Of a DNA stretch of 36,859 nt, positions 16,156 to 24,243 are shown piece after piece. The stretch comes from Desulfotomaculum sp. (GTDB lineage: Bacteria > Bacillota > Desulfotomaculia > Desulfotomaculales > Desulfallaceae). The position numbers and the translations under genes were made by a program. Numbering within the stretch: the stretch's first letter is position 1; the number at the start of each line of letters is the position of its first letter. A model generated the notes under the pieces. It searched no databases. It worked only from the letters and a program-made list of their open reading frames with translations, and was not told where the DNA came from. Location: contig JAENYQ010000030.1 of assembly GCA_016841675.1 (NCBI GenBank), positions 1 to 36,859 of the forward strand, written 5' to 3'.

Positions 16156-17636
16156 TACCTGTCCCTCCTTGCTCTGACAAAGTTAGCAATTTGATTAGAA
16201 AATAAGGTAATAATTATGGTAACTAAAAGAATCAGGGCAATAGGCCGCAGGAAAAATGTGGGGCCGAAAATCTGCATGGAAAGGTGAAGATTTAGTTCAG
16301 CAATCTGGCCTAAAACAAAGCCAATTAATAATACCGCCCGCGGGTAATGCTTGATCTTCATAATGTAACCAACAATGCCTAATACAAAAGTAGCTAACAC
16401 ATCGCCCATAGAGCATTCCACCGCATAAGCCCCAATGGCAGTCAGCACTAAAACCGCAGGCACCAACAATGAACTCCTGACATTAGTAACCCGAGCCAAT
16501 GTGCCTGCCGAAAGTAGACCGATTACAGCACCAATAATGTTTGCAAACACCAGTGTAGCAACCATTGTAAATACCAGATCCAGGTTTTCATTAAGCATTT
16601 CCGGGCCTGGTTTAACTCCGACAATCAGGAAAGCGCCCAGGAGAATTGCCATGGAAGAACTGCCTGGGATCCCGAACCCCAGTGTGGGTAATAAGCCTCC
16701 TCCTTCTTTGGCATTGTTGGCACTTTCAGGTGCAATCACCCCTTCAGGATGCCCTTTACCAAATTTTTCAGGGTGTTTGGATGTTTGTCTGGCGTGCCCG
16801 TAGGCCAGGAAACAGGCTACATCACCACCCAGTCCCGGTATAGCGCCAATTATAGTTCCTAAACTGCCACAGCGTACTACCAACCACCAGTGTTTGAAAA
16901 CATCTTTGATGCCTTCCATAACACCACTCGTCGAGCCTTTTACAGAACCCTGGGCAATAGTACCTCCTTTTAAAGCCAAATGAATCATTTCTGCCACGGC
17001 AAACAATCCCAGGGTTAGCGGTACAAGTTTAATTCCGTCATAAAGATACAAAGAATTAAAATTATATCGAACAATTCCGGTCATGGGGTCATAACCCACC
17101 AGAGCTAAAATTATCCCCAACCCCCCGGCAATTAAGCCTTTAGTTAGGGAACCCTCTCCCATCAGGGCAATAAACGAAATACCCAGTATGGCCATCATAA
17201 AGAACTCCGGGGGACCGAATGCCAGCACCACCGGCCTAATCACGGGAATTAAAAGGGCTAGGGCTATGGCGCCGAAAACACCACCCAAAGCTGAGGCTGT
17301 CAACGCATTTCCCAAAGCCCGGCCCGCCTGGCCCTGCTGTGCCATGGGAAAGCCGTCAAAAAGAGTGGCCGCATTAGGCCCGGAACCTGGAGTGTTCAAC
17401 AAAATTGCGGTAATGGAACCTCCAGTATAAATAACTGCGTGCGCTCCCAGCAAGAAAGCAAATGCCTGGGCTGGTTCCATACTGTAAACAAAAGGTATTA
17501 ATACCGCCAGGGCAAATGCCCCGCCCAATCCCGGTATAGCTCCCATTACCAAGCCTAGAATAACCCCAAGCAGCATTAAAGGTAACACCGAAAATTGCAT
17601 AACACTCGAAAAACCCTGAATGATAGCTTCTACCAT
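16155..17636 (-). CDS. tctA: Tripartite tricarboxylate transporter large membrane subunit TctA
   Basis: The ATG at 17636 has GGAAGGTGG just upstream; an upstream in-frame ATG at 17687 has none and would add 17 charged residues. The product is 493 residues with about 12 membrane helices. The TctA signature GAIPGLGG occurs twice, as GAIPGLGGAFALAVLIPF near residue 33 and GAIPGLGGDVACFLAYGHA in the second half. LNTPGSGPNAATLFDGFPMA and GFGIPGSSSMAILLGAF are further family motifs. TctA is the permease that uses ion gradients to import carboxylates. It is the first gene of tctABC. Confidence 0.95.
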   Translation of the reverse strand: MVEAIIQGFSSVMQFSVLPLMLLGVILGLVMGAIPGLGGAFALAVLIPFVYSMEPAQAFAFLLGAHAVIYTGGSITAILLNTPGSGPNAATLFDGFPMAQQGQAGRALGNALTASALGGVFGAIALALLIPVIRPVVLAFGPPEFFMMAILGISFIALMGEGSLTKGLIAGGLGIILALVGYDPMTGIVRYNFNSLYLYDGIKLVPLTLGLFAVAEMIHLALKGGTIAQGSVKGSTSGVMEGIKDVFKHWWLVVRCGSLGTIIGAIPGLGGDVACFLAYGHARQTSKHPEKFGKGHPEGVIAPESANNAKEGGGLLPTLGFGIPGSSSMAILLGAFLIVGVKPGPEMLNENLDLVFTMVATLVFANIIGAVIGLLSAGTLARVTNVRSSLLVPAVLVLTAIGAYAVECSMGDVLATFVLGIVGYIMKIKHYPRAVLLIGFVLGQIAELNLHLSMQIFGPTFFLRPIALILLVTIIITLFSNQIANFVRARRDR

Positions 17637-17747
17637 ATTACCACCTTCCCGTTTAAGCCTTTTTCTATAAGTGAATGTAATTAGCAAATTAGCAAATAAT
17701 ATAACTTAGCAATGCAGATAGACAAAACTTTAACATTTTTCAGTAAA

Positions 17748-17887
17748 TTAATCTTCTAATACCCTAGCAGTACATCCCATTTCCCTGGGGGATATTTCCG
17801 TAATCCAGGCAAGGAAGGCTCCAGAGTTTACCCATCCCTCATCTGGATCACGGATAATAACCATAAAGGCAGTATTTTGAATAACTT
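17748..17887 (-). pseudogene. Possible UbiD gene fragment
   Basis: Directly after the stop of the cupin at 17888-18445, a different minus-strand frame reads VIQNTAFMVIIRDPDEGWVN, then SGAFLAWITEISPREMGCTA and stops at 17748-17750. RDPDEGW is identical to residues 153-159 of the UbiD protein encoded at 19122-20573 (ITRDPDEGWFNLGTYR), with the next N in register. It has no own start site. I read it as a remnant of a second ubiD copy; chance similarity cannot be excluded. Confidence 0.4.
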
Positions 17888-18445
17888 TTATTTCTTTTCC
17901 ATGTAATCAGGGGCATCTTCCAACTGGTCCAGCCAGTCAAATCCCATAGCCTTAACAATACGACTGGTTACCGATACAAATCTGGCCTGTTTATTTGCAT
18001 CAGCATTAAAATGTTGATGGATAGTATAAGGCGGAATATAAATGAAATCTCCTTCCTGCCATTCAAACTTTTTCGGCTCTTTTTCCCAGTCCCACTCATA
18101 GGCATCTTTACAATCAAATAACACGTCCCAGTGCAAATCGTAGCCTTTCCCTTCAAGAATATAAAGGATCTCTTCTGTTAAGTGTCGGTGTTTTCCAGAG
18201 CGTCCTCCCTGAGGCAAATATTGCTGATACATATCAAGGCAATACTCACGTGTGTTCATAGTTTCATTAACCAAGTGTTTAAGGATACCTTGCTGACTTT
18301 TTTCCCACAGCATTTCTTCAGCTTTTACAACAACTTTCTGCGACTTATATAATTTTTTGAAATCATTCGACTTTTTAATAGATTCTTGATAAAAGTTACC
18401 CTCAAAAATACCTACTGCTGATTTCTTGGCCTCTTCAAACGGCAT
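17888..18445 (-). CDS. Cupin-domain protein 1
   Basis: This is a 185-residue protein. A helical N-terminal half (to about residue 65) precedes one cupin barrel. Cupin motif 1 is GKHRHLTEEILYILEGKG, with two His and a Glu. Motif 2 is GDFIYIPPYTIHQHFNADAN, with the third His. All metal ligands of a classical cupin are present. Relatives include gentisate-dioxygenase-like and decarboxylase-like cupins. In an anaerobe an isomerase, decarboxylase or lyase role on an aromatic acid is at least as likely as oxygenation (inference). It lies 34 bp after its paralogue and uses a GGGGGTTG-type site. Confidence 0.87.
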   Translation of the reverse strand: MPFEEAKKSAVGIFEGNFYQESIKKSNDFKKLYKSQKVVVKAEEMLWEKSQQGILKHLVNETMNTREYCLDMYQQYLPQGGRSGKHRHLTEEILYILEGKGYDLHWDVLFDCKDAYEWDWEKEPKKFEWQEGDFIYIPPYTIHQHFNADANKQARFVSVTSRIVKAMGFDWLDQLEDAPDYMEKK

Positions 18446-18479
18446 TTAAACAACCCCCTACATTATTTAATAAACAAAA

Positions 18480-19037
18480 CTATTCTTCAGGTTTAAAATC
18501 CTCATAACCTGGTACCGGTTCCGTGGAAGGCCATTCCACAATTTTTTGATAAAGCAGATGGGCAAAAAGGAACAAAGGCTTTGCTTTCACTACCATTACC
18601 CTGGCGGATTTATTGGGGTCGGCATTAAAATGCTGGTGCACACAACCGTTTCCAACTACACAAACATCCCCGGCTTCCCAGTCATAGCGGATACCGTCAT
18701 GCACGTCATATCCTTTTCCATCCAGGATATAGAACACCGCGCTGTTCATATGACCATGTTTTTGCCCAGCAGCTCCCGGGGCAAAAACATCAATATGCGA
18801 CTCTATCATTTGCGTTATTTGAGAACTTTGAGGATTGATAGTTTTCTTTCCAAAAAGCCGAGGGCCGCCTTTCCACTTAATATCCTCGTTCTTATATACC
18901 CGGGGCTGTTCCAGAAGATCTTTGTATATTTCACCATAAACACCCACTAGTTCCCGCACAAAGGTCCGTTTTTTTAGCCACCGATCTTTAATCAATTCAT
19001 TATCCATATATCCATGATCGTGTGTATGATCAGCCAA
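18480..19037 (-). CDS. Cupin-domain protein 2 (paralogue, altered metal site)
   Basis: This protein has the same length (185 residues) and domain plan as the downstream cupin. Shared blocks are YILDGKGYDVHDG against YILEGKGYDLHWD, and HQHFNADPNKSARVMVV against HQHFNADANKQARFVSV. Cupin motif 1 reads GQKHGHMNSAVFYILDGKG: both His are kept, but the usual Glu position is non-acidic (N/S). Motif 2 has VGNGCVHQHF rather than IPPYTIHQHF. The N-terminus is His/Asp-rich (ADHTHDHGYMDNE). The pair may form a heteromer with one active and one modified subunit. GGAGGTAC precedes the ATG. Confidence 0.85.
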   Translation of the reverse strand: MADHTHDHGYMDNELIKDRWLKKRTFVRELVGVYGEIYKDLLEQPRVYKNEDIKWKGGPRLFGKKTINPQSSQITQMIESHIDVFAPGAAGQKHGHMNSAVFYILDGKGYDVHDGIRYDWEAGDVCVVGNGCVHQHFNADPNKSARVMVVKAKPLFLFAHLLYQKIVEWPSTEPVPGYEDFKPEE

Positions 19038-19121
19038 CTGGAAGTACCTCCTTTTAACAACTATTTTTTTTACATATGATTTAAATTCGATTTAAATTTG
19101 AGTTGTTATCACACCGATTAA

Positions 19122-20573
19122 TTATTTCTTGAGCAGGTAACCCCATTTTTCCATACCCTGGCGGCGCAATTCCGGCGCAGGCATATTTACCGCCGGAAAC
19201 TGGTCACGCCAATCATAAGGCCGGGTGGCGTCTATAATGGCACGGGAATTCCATAACCGTCCCTTTTCCTTATCCTCCGGGCTTATCCGGGGGTCAAGGT
19301 GAGTACTCCAGGCGCGGTTAATAATATCGATGGAGGTTGCCGGGTCCGAACGAGTGCACATAGCCCAGATCACTTCTTCCAGGTTGGTTACGTCAATGTC
19401 TTCGTCCACGACCACCACATAGCGTCCACAGTAGGCCCCCACGTGACACGATGCGGCTATGTGCCCGGCTTGGGCAGCGTGTCCCGGGTACCTTTGCTTG
19501 ATCGCCACAGCCACGAACATGCGAGCACCCCCGGCTTCATGGCACCATACCGCCTGCACGTCCGGCACCCCGGCTTTTTCCAATTCTTCCTTAAGTAGCG
19601 GCGAACGCATAAAAGAACGGTAAAAGCTCTGTTCATCAGGTGGTCGGTTAGGTGGCGAACCAACTAAAATGGGATTATTACGGTGGTAAACGGCTTTTAT
19701 TTCAATACGCGGTTCAAGCCGGGAACTACTTGCGTAGTACCCTGTCCATTCACCAAAGGGGCCTTCTTCCTTAAGGTCATCGTAATGAGCAAACCCTTCC
19801 AGGACAATTTCCGCGTCCGCTGGAATGGGCAAACCAGTAAATTGCCCCTTAATCACCTGGAATGGTTCACCACGCATGCCGCCGGCCCACTCGTACTCGC
19901 ACAGACCATAAGGGTGCTCGGTACAACCGGCCAAAAATAGCAGCGGGTCGGCACCTGCCACTACTACCACAGGACAGGGTTCCCGGCGGGCAAAGTACTT
20001 GTCCCGGTGAATGCGCCCGTGTTTTCCCGGGGAAACATAGAAAAAAGCATGTCGCCCATCGCTGTCACCCATGACGCGGTAAGTACCCAGGTTAAACCAC
20101 CCCTCATCAGGGTCGCGCGTGATGTTGAATCCGCCGGTGCCGATATAACGTCCCTTGTCCTGGTCATGCCACCGGGGCACCGGGAATTCCCATATATTTA
20201 TATCGTCACCGGTATGCACGTTTTCAAGTACCGGACCGTCCTGCACGTATTCAAAGGGGAGATATTTAGAATTTCGGGCCTTGGCTGCTATACGAGAACT
20301 TAATTCAAAAGACGAAAGATCTGAAGGCAGTCCAAAAGTAATCGCCAACCTTTCCTTGCTATTCAGTCCGTTAGCCAGTACCCGGTTGCCGGTTGGATAG
20401 CCTGGAATGTGGTCAAACAACGCGGCCGGCGAACCGGGAGCGTGATGCAAAATTTCCGTGGCCATACCGATATCTTCTTCCCAGGAAGCACCATCCACCT
20501 TTTGTAATTGACCCGCCTGATCAACTAGCGCCAGCCATTCTCTTAAACCCCGATATGCAATCCCTTCAGACAT
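19122..20573 (-). CDS. UbiD-family prFMN-dependent decarboxylase
   Basis: At 483 residues this is normal for the family. Metal/cofactor region ITRDPDEGWFNLGTYR (151-166) supplies the Asn ligand N161 and the prFMN-contacting R166. SPGKHGRIHRDKYF follows, then CEYEWAGG with the acidic metal ligand at 226-228. The catalytic acid pair is E270-GPFG-E275. UbiD enzymes reversibly decarboxylate aromatic or alpha,beta-unsaturated acids using prenylated FMN, which the UbiX homologue at 10966-11523 would supply. The gene is 31 bp downstream of the 4,5-dihydroxyphthalate decarboxylase-like gene and 84 bp upstream of the cupin pair. The substrate is not readable from sequence; phthalate-derived or hydroxybenzoate acids fit the context. 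Confidence 0.93.
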   Translation of the reverse strand: MSEGIAYRGLREWLALVDQAGQLQKVDGASWEEDIGMATEILHHAPGSPAALFDHIPGYPTGNRVLANGLNSKERLAITFGLPSDLSSFELSSRIAAKARNSKYLPFEYVQDGPVLENVHTGDDINIWEFPVPRWHDQDKGRYIGTGGFNITRDPDEGWFNLGTYRVMGDSDGRHAFFYVSPGKHGRIHRDKYFARREPCPVVVVAGADPLLFLAGCTEHPYGLCEYEWAGGMRGEPFQVIKGQFTGLPIPADAEIVLEGFAHYDDLKEEGPFGEWTGYYASSSRLEPRIEIKAVYHRNNPILVGSPPNRPPDEQSFYRSFMRSPLLKEELEKAGVPDVQAVWCHEAGGARMFVAVAIKQRYPGHAAQAGHIAASCHVGAYCGRYVVVVDEDIDVTNLEEVIWAMCTRSDPATSIDIINRAWSTHLDPRISPEDKEKGRLWNSRAIIDATRPYDWRDQFPAVNMPAPELRRQGMEKWGYLLKK

Positions 20574-20604
20574 TTAATTCACCTTCCTTATTTAGCATAA
20601 ATTT

Positions 20605-21597
20605 TTATATTTTAAATTCTTCGAAAGTTTCCGGCGCAAATAGTTCCTTAATGGTTAACTTGCGCTGTGACAAGCCCTGTTCATAGGAATAACGGAGTAA
20701 TGCCTCAATGGTTTTCTCATTGTCCTTAACCCCGTACGGCCAAAAATCTGTACCAAAAACTTTGTGCATTTCCTCAGCTGTACTGATTAGAAACGGCAAG
20801 GAATAGTGCGGGGCAGTAGAGTCAAAATAACCACGGCAGGCTATTTCTTTAGCCTGGTTAAATGCTTTAAATAGACTTTGAGCAACCCAGGGGTAAAGCT
20901 CATACAGCTCCCGCTTGAGGACAATAGTATGCATAATCGGAAAGATCCCTGTCCTCTGATAATAGTCCTTTTCCACATCCTTATAATTAGGGAACAAACG
21001 CCGAACCCGGGAAGAATCCGGGGCAAAACAAGAAGGTGTTCTGGCTGTAAAAAGGGCGTCTATTTCCCCAGTTACCAGCATCTGTGATAGGGTTTTATCT
21101 TCCGGGATTGGCACAATGCGTGTATCATCAGGTAATTGCAGCGACAGCTTTTCCACCCGACCGGGATGTTCCAACCCCCCGGTAAACCAATAACAATCGC
21201 GTGGCGCTACACCGTATTCATCCTGTAAAATACCGCGGATCCATACTGCTGCAGTCATTTGATATTCGGGTACGCCGATCCGCTTACCCCGCAAGTCCCC
21301 CGGCTCATTAATACCGGCATCTGAATGTATAAAGATGCACGAATGCCTAAAAATGCGCGATGGAAAAACCGGAATCGCAATCAGACTTTCGTCACCCCGG
21401 GAGTGAGCCATTATATAAGACGACAGGGATATTTCAGAAGCGTCAAACTCCCCGTTACGCAGCATGCGCCAAAAAACTTCCTCGGCACCAAGACAGAGGT
21501 AATTCAAGTCAATCCCTTCCGGCACTACTGCCCCGTCACGGAGCGGCCATGTACGGTCGTAATCACCGCACGCCAAAGTGATGCGTACTTTAGCCAT
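20605..21597 (-). CDS. 4,5-dihydroxyphthalate decarboxylase-like protein
   Basis: This 330-residue protein has the fold of a periplasmic binding protein but no signal peptide. The opening ITLACGDYDRTWPLRDGAVV, followed by PEGIDLNYL, is the fingerprint of the 4,5-dihydroxyphthalate decarboxylase (Pht5) family. FPSRIFRHSCIFIHSDAGIN, LRGKRIGVPEYQMTAAVWIR and GEIDALFTARTPSCF follow in the order seen in that family. Pht5 converts 4,5-dihydroxyphthalate to protocatechuate in aerobes. Many relatives in UbiD clusters are uncharacterised, so the true substrate is open. It is the first gene of the cluster, divergent from the LysR gene, with an AGGAGAATT ribosome binding site. Confidence 0.85.
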   Translation of the reverse strand: MAKVRITLACGDYDRTWPLRDGAVVPEGIDLNYLCLGAEEVFWRMLRNGEFDASEISLSSYIMAHSRGDESLIAIPVFPSRIFRHSCIFIHSDAGINEPGDLRGKRIGVPEYQMTAAVWIRGILQDEYGVAPRDCYWFTGGLEHPGRVEKLSLQLPDDTRIVPIPEDKTLSQMLVTGEIDALFTARTPSCFAPDSSRVRRLFPNYKDVEKDYYQRTGIFPIMHTIVLKRELYELYPWVAQSLFKAFNQAKEIACRGYFDSTAPHYSLPFLISTAEEMHKVFGTDFWPYGVKDNEKTIEALLRYSYEQGLSQRKLTIKELFAPETFEEFKI

Positions 21598-21631
21598 CCT
21601 AATTCTCCTTTTTACAATGAGATTAAATGCA

Positions 21632-21646
21632 AGGCCAATTTGGCCT
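21632..21646. promoter_or_regulatory. Palindromic operator candidate for the LysR regulator
   Basis: AGGCCAATTTGGCCT is a perfect 7-bp inverted repeat around a central T, located 35-49 bp upstream of the decarboxylase start in the divergent region with the LysR gene. LysR proteins bind interrupted palindromes near divergent promoters. It does not have the usual T-N11-A spacing exactly, so another regulator is possible. Confidence 0.4.
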
Positions 21647-21903
21647 AATTTTTAACAAAACCTCGAAAACTAATTGGTTAAGTTAAAGCCCATAACACGT
21701 TTTGCTGATTAACTGCAGTAAATTAGCAAGGTAAATTTAGTTGAGAGCTTTGTCGATAAAAAAACAATTATGCTGAATATTTAAAAACTTTTGAAATATT
21801 TATATAATTCTAGCACCTCATATATTATAATACAAGTAACTAAATGTAATGGCACGATTACAAATATGCATTATACTTTTAACCTTATCAAGGGAGGCAA
21901 AAA

Positions 21904-22806
21904 ATGGATATAGAGCAAATTAAAAGTTTTTGTGTAATCACTAGATTTAAAAGTTTTCGGAAAACAGCGGAATTTTTAAATATTTCTCAACCTGGAGTTA
22001 GTAGGAGAATTAAAAGTTTAGAAGATGAACTTGGTGTTACATTATTATTAAGAACACCTCAGTCCGTTATTGTAACCAAACAGGGAAAAGAGTTTCTTCC
22101 ATATGCCGAAAGAACCCTTAAGATATTAGAGGAAGGAATGAAGCAAGTATTAGATGGTGAACGACAAGAAAGTCTGTCAATTGCAGGAACTCCAACAGTT
22201 AATTTAAGTTTTTTGCCTAAAGTAATTAAAATGTTCAAAGAACAGGTTAAGCTAAATATTAATTTATATACAGCCCATTCACAGCAAGTATATGATATGT
22301 TGTTAGATCAAACCATCGACTTTGGATTTATAACAACTACCTTTCCTAACCCATTAATAAAATACGAAAAAGTTCATACTGGGAAGTTCTGTTGTATAGG
22401 GCACCCGGACTTTGTAAAACAGTACATAGATAACAATAATAATATAGTTAAATACCCAATTCCTATAATATTTAATGGCGGTCTTTATACTGAGCCATGG
22501 AAGAGCATAAATAACTACTTAACAAACAACCGTTACTATGAATTTGCAGTTGAAGTTCAGCAATCAACACTAGTTGCAGTAGGGCTTGCTAAAGCAGGAA
22601 TTGGTTTAGCCATTATTCCTTATTCTGATGCCGAAACAGATTTAAAAGACAATAGGTTAATAAAGGTTATATTGCCTGATTTTGAACTGCCCAAAAGATC
22701 AATTTTTATTATGTATTATAAAGATAAAATACTAACAGAAAAGGAAAAACTATTTATTCAGACGGCTAAGTTAACGGTCAACGAGAACGAAGAGAGTTTT
22801 GTGTAG
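21904..22806 (+). CDS. LysR-family transcriptional regulator
   Basis: This 300-residue protein has the LysR winged-helix at residues 1-60: IKSFCVITRFKSFRKTAEFL, then NISQPGVSRRIKSLEDELGV and TLLLRTPQSVIVTKQGKEFL. A substrate-binding domain (about 90-290) follows. LysR regulators are usually activators of the divergent operon and respond to its pathway metabolite. AGGGAGG precedes the ATG. The gene is noticeably richer in A/T than the decarboxylase operon it faces, which hints at a different origin. TATAAT at 21826-21831 is a likely -10. Confidence 0.93.
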   Translation: MDIEQIKSFCVITRFKSFRKTAEFLNISQPGVSRRIKSLEDELGVTLLLRTPQSVIVTKQGKEFLPYAERTLKILEEGMKQVLDGERQESLSIAGTPTVNLSFLPKVIKMFKEQVKLNINLYTAHSQQVYDMLLDQTIDFGFITTTFPNPLIKYEKVHTGKFCCIGHPDFVKQYIDNNNNIVKYPIPIIFNGGLYTEPWKSINNYLTNNRYYEFAVEVQQSTLVAVGLAKAGIGLAIIPYSDAETDLKDNRLIKVILPDFELPKRSIFIMYYKDKILTEKEKLFIQTAKLTVNENEESFV

Positions 22807-23072
22807 TCCCCAACTGGAATTCCCCGGGTTTTAACCTACTAATTAGCGATAAGCGATATGACCCTGTTACGGGTTCGATTCCTAACAAAGCTAACCGCTG
22901 CCAGCTAGTTAAGCTTTAGCGTATTAGTGAGAATTATTGCATATTTGTGTTATCTCTTTGGTTAAACGTTATGTTATACTAGGATTGATTTAATGGTACC
23001 GTTTTCAACCAAATTTTTAAATTAATATCATATTATCATCGTATTATTTAACCTGGATACAGGAGGATAAAA

Positions 23073-23900
23073 ATGGAATTGCGACAGCTGGCTAAAAATG
23101 TTTATGCCATCCTTACGGAGCTGGGTGACCCGAGAGGCGACAGTAATTTTGGCTTGATTATTGGGAATAACGGTGTGGCTCTTATCGATGCTGATATCAG
23201 GCGTTGGGTTGAGACCAGACGATTTATTGAGAGTGTAACAGAACAGCCGGTACGCTATTTAATCAATACTCATGATAACTTTGATCATACCTCGGCCAAC
23301 ACATTGCTGGCCCGGCAAGGGGCTGTAATTATAAGCAGCAAAGCCTGCCGTTCCATTATGTCCATGACAGGTCGTGAAGAGTTCAAAGAAAAAATGTCAC
23401 AGGATGTAAAGCTTTGGGGGAAATATGAAGTTGCTGAACTGTCCGTGCCCGACCTAACTACCGATGGGCAACTGTGCCTGAACCTGGGGGAATCTAATTT
23501 GGAAATCAGTTTCCTGGGTCATGCCCATACCCCTGGAGATATGGTTGTTTATCTCCCGGGCGAAGAAATTTTGTTTGCCGGAGATGTACTTTTTAACGGG
23601 TGCCATCCGGTAACCCGTAGCGCTAATACGTCCAACTGGGTTAATGTGTTAGCTAAATTAAAGCAAAAATCTATTAAGTTAACCGTACCCGGGCACGGGG
23701 ATCCGTCCATCGGGAAAAGCAACCTAGATAACTTGCAAAATTATTTTGAGGTCTTCCGCGCGCGCGTAGGAGAACTTAAAGCCAGCGGTCTATCTGTTGA
23801 GGAAGTGGAAGAGAGTTTTGCACTACCGGAATTTGAAAGCTGGGGTAAGAAGAACTGGCTGCCGGTAAGTATAAAAAAAATATATAGTGAACTAGTTTAA
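23073..23900 (+). CDS. Metallo-beta-lactamase-fold hydrolase with altered HxHxDH motif
   Basis: This is a 275-residue MBL-fold protein. The metal motif reads H67-D-N69-F-D71-H72, so the second His of HxHxDH is replaced by Asn. The other ligands are present: H150/H152 in FLGHAHTPGD, D171 in FAGDVLFN and H208 in VPGHGD. Loss of one zinc-1 ligand suggests a mono-metal or iron-type centre, or altered chemistry. The substrate is unknown. It lies 266 bp after the LysR gene on the same strand, with AGGAGG 5 bp before the ATG, and probably belongs functionally to the aromatic cluster (inference). Confidence 0.88.
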   Translation: MELRQLAKNVYAILTELGDPRGDSNFGLIIGNNGVALIDADIRRWVETRRFIESVTEQPVRYLINTHDNFDHTSANTLLARQGAVIISSKACRSIMSMTGREEFKEKMSQDVKLWGKYEVAELSVPDLTTDGQLCLNLGESNLEISFLGHAHTPGDMVVYLPGEEILFAGDVLFNGCHPVTRSANTSNWVNVLAKLKQKSIKLTVPGHGDPSIGKSNLDNLQNYFEVFRARVGELKASGLSVEEVEESFALPEFESWGKKNWLPVSIKKIYSELV

Positions 23901-24056
23901 CAAATAATACAAGGTAAAAAAGGGTATCCTGGCAGGTGAATCCACTAGACTACAACGGCCACGTGTATTGGGGGCAAGTTGGTGGGCCGGTAATTACGGG
24001 GGCAAAATATGAACGATGAGGTGCTTAATAATCAGCATTCCTAAATGGTTATAAGT

Positions 24057-24082
24057 CTCGCTTTACAGCGAGCTTTTATTTT
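24057..24082 (+). terminator. Probable terminator downstream of the MBL-fold gene
   Basis: CTCGCT (24057-24062) pairs with AGCGAG (24067-24072) around TTAC, followed by a T-rich tract. It lies about 155 bp after the stop codon. The 343-bp gap from 23901 to 24243 otherwise holds a short open stretch (VNPLDYNGHVYWGQVGGP from 23936) without support as a gene, plus the duplicated segment described next. Confidence 0.6.
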
Positions 24083-24096
24083 TTATAAACCTTGTT

Positions 24097-24198
24097 AGAC
24101 AAAGGGAACCCCGTATCGGTTCCCTTCGTCTAGAAATAGACCCTTCAAAGGAATGTTCTCCGTTGCAGAAAAAGGGGTTGGCAATACTGTTAGTTGGA
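24097..24198 (+). repeat. Degenerate duplicate of 6488-6587, with a 14-bp stem-loop
   Basis: Bases 24102-24198 repeat, with changes, the leader and first codons of the stalk-domain gene at 6552: AAGGGAACCC, CGTCTAGAAATA, CCGTTG, AAAAAGGGGTTGGCAATACT and GTTAGTTGGA in the same order. The similarity then stops. The upstream part forms a stem-loop, AGACAAAGGGAACC (24097-24110) with GGTTCCCTTCGTCT (24118-24131), with one mismatch and no T-run after it. The rest of the duplicated gene is missing. Confidence 0.72.
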
Positions 24199-24243
24199 CG
24201 ATAAAATTTCAGTATTAAAACAAAGTTAGGGTGACTCATTAAA

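Noticed and set aside
23936-24019. 27-codon frame VNPLDYNGHVYWGQVGGP before the two-component genes
   Set aside because: Looks protein-like but has no support beyond composition; probably a decayed gene end.
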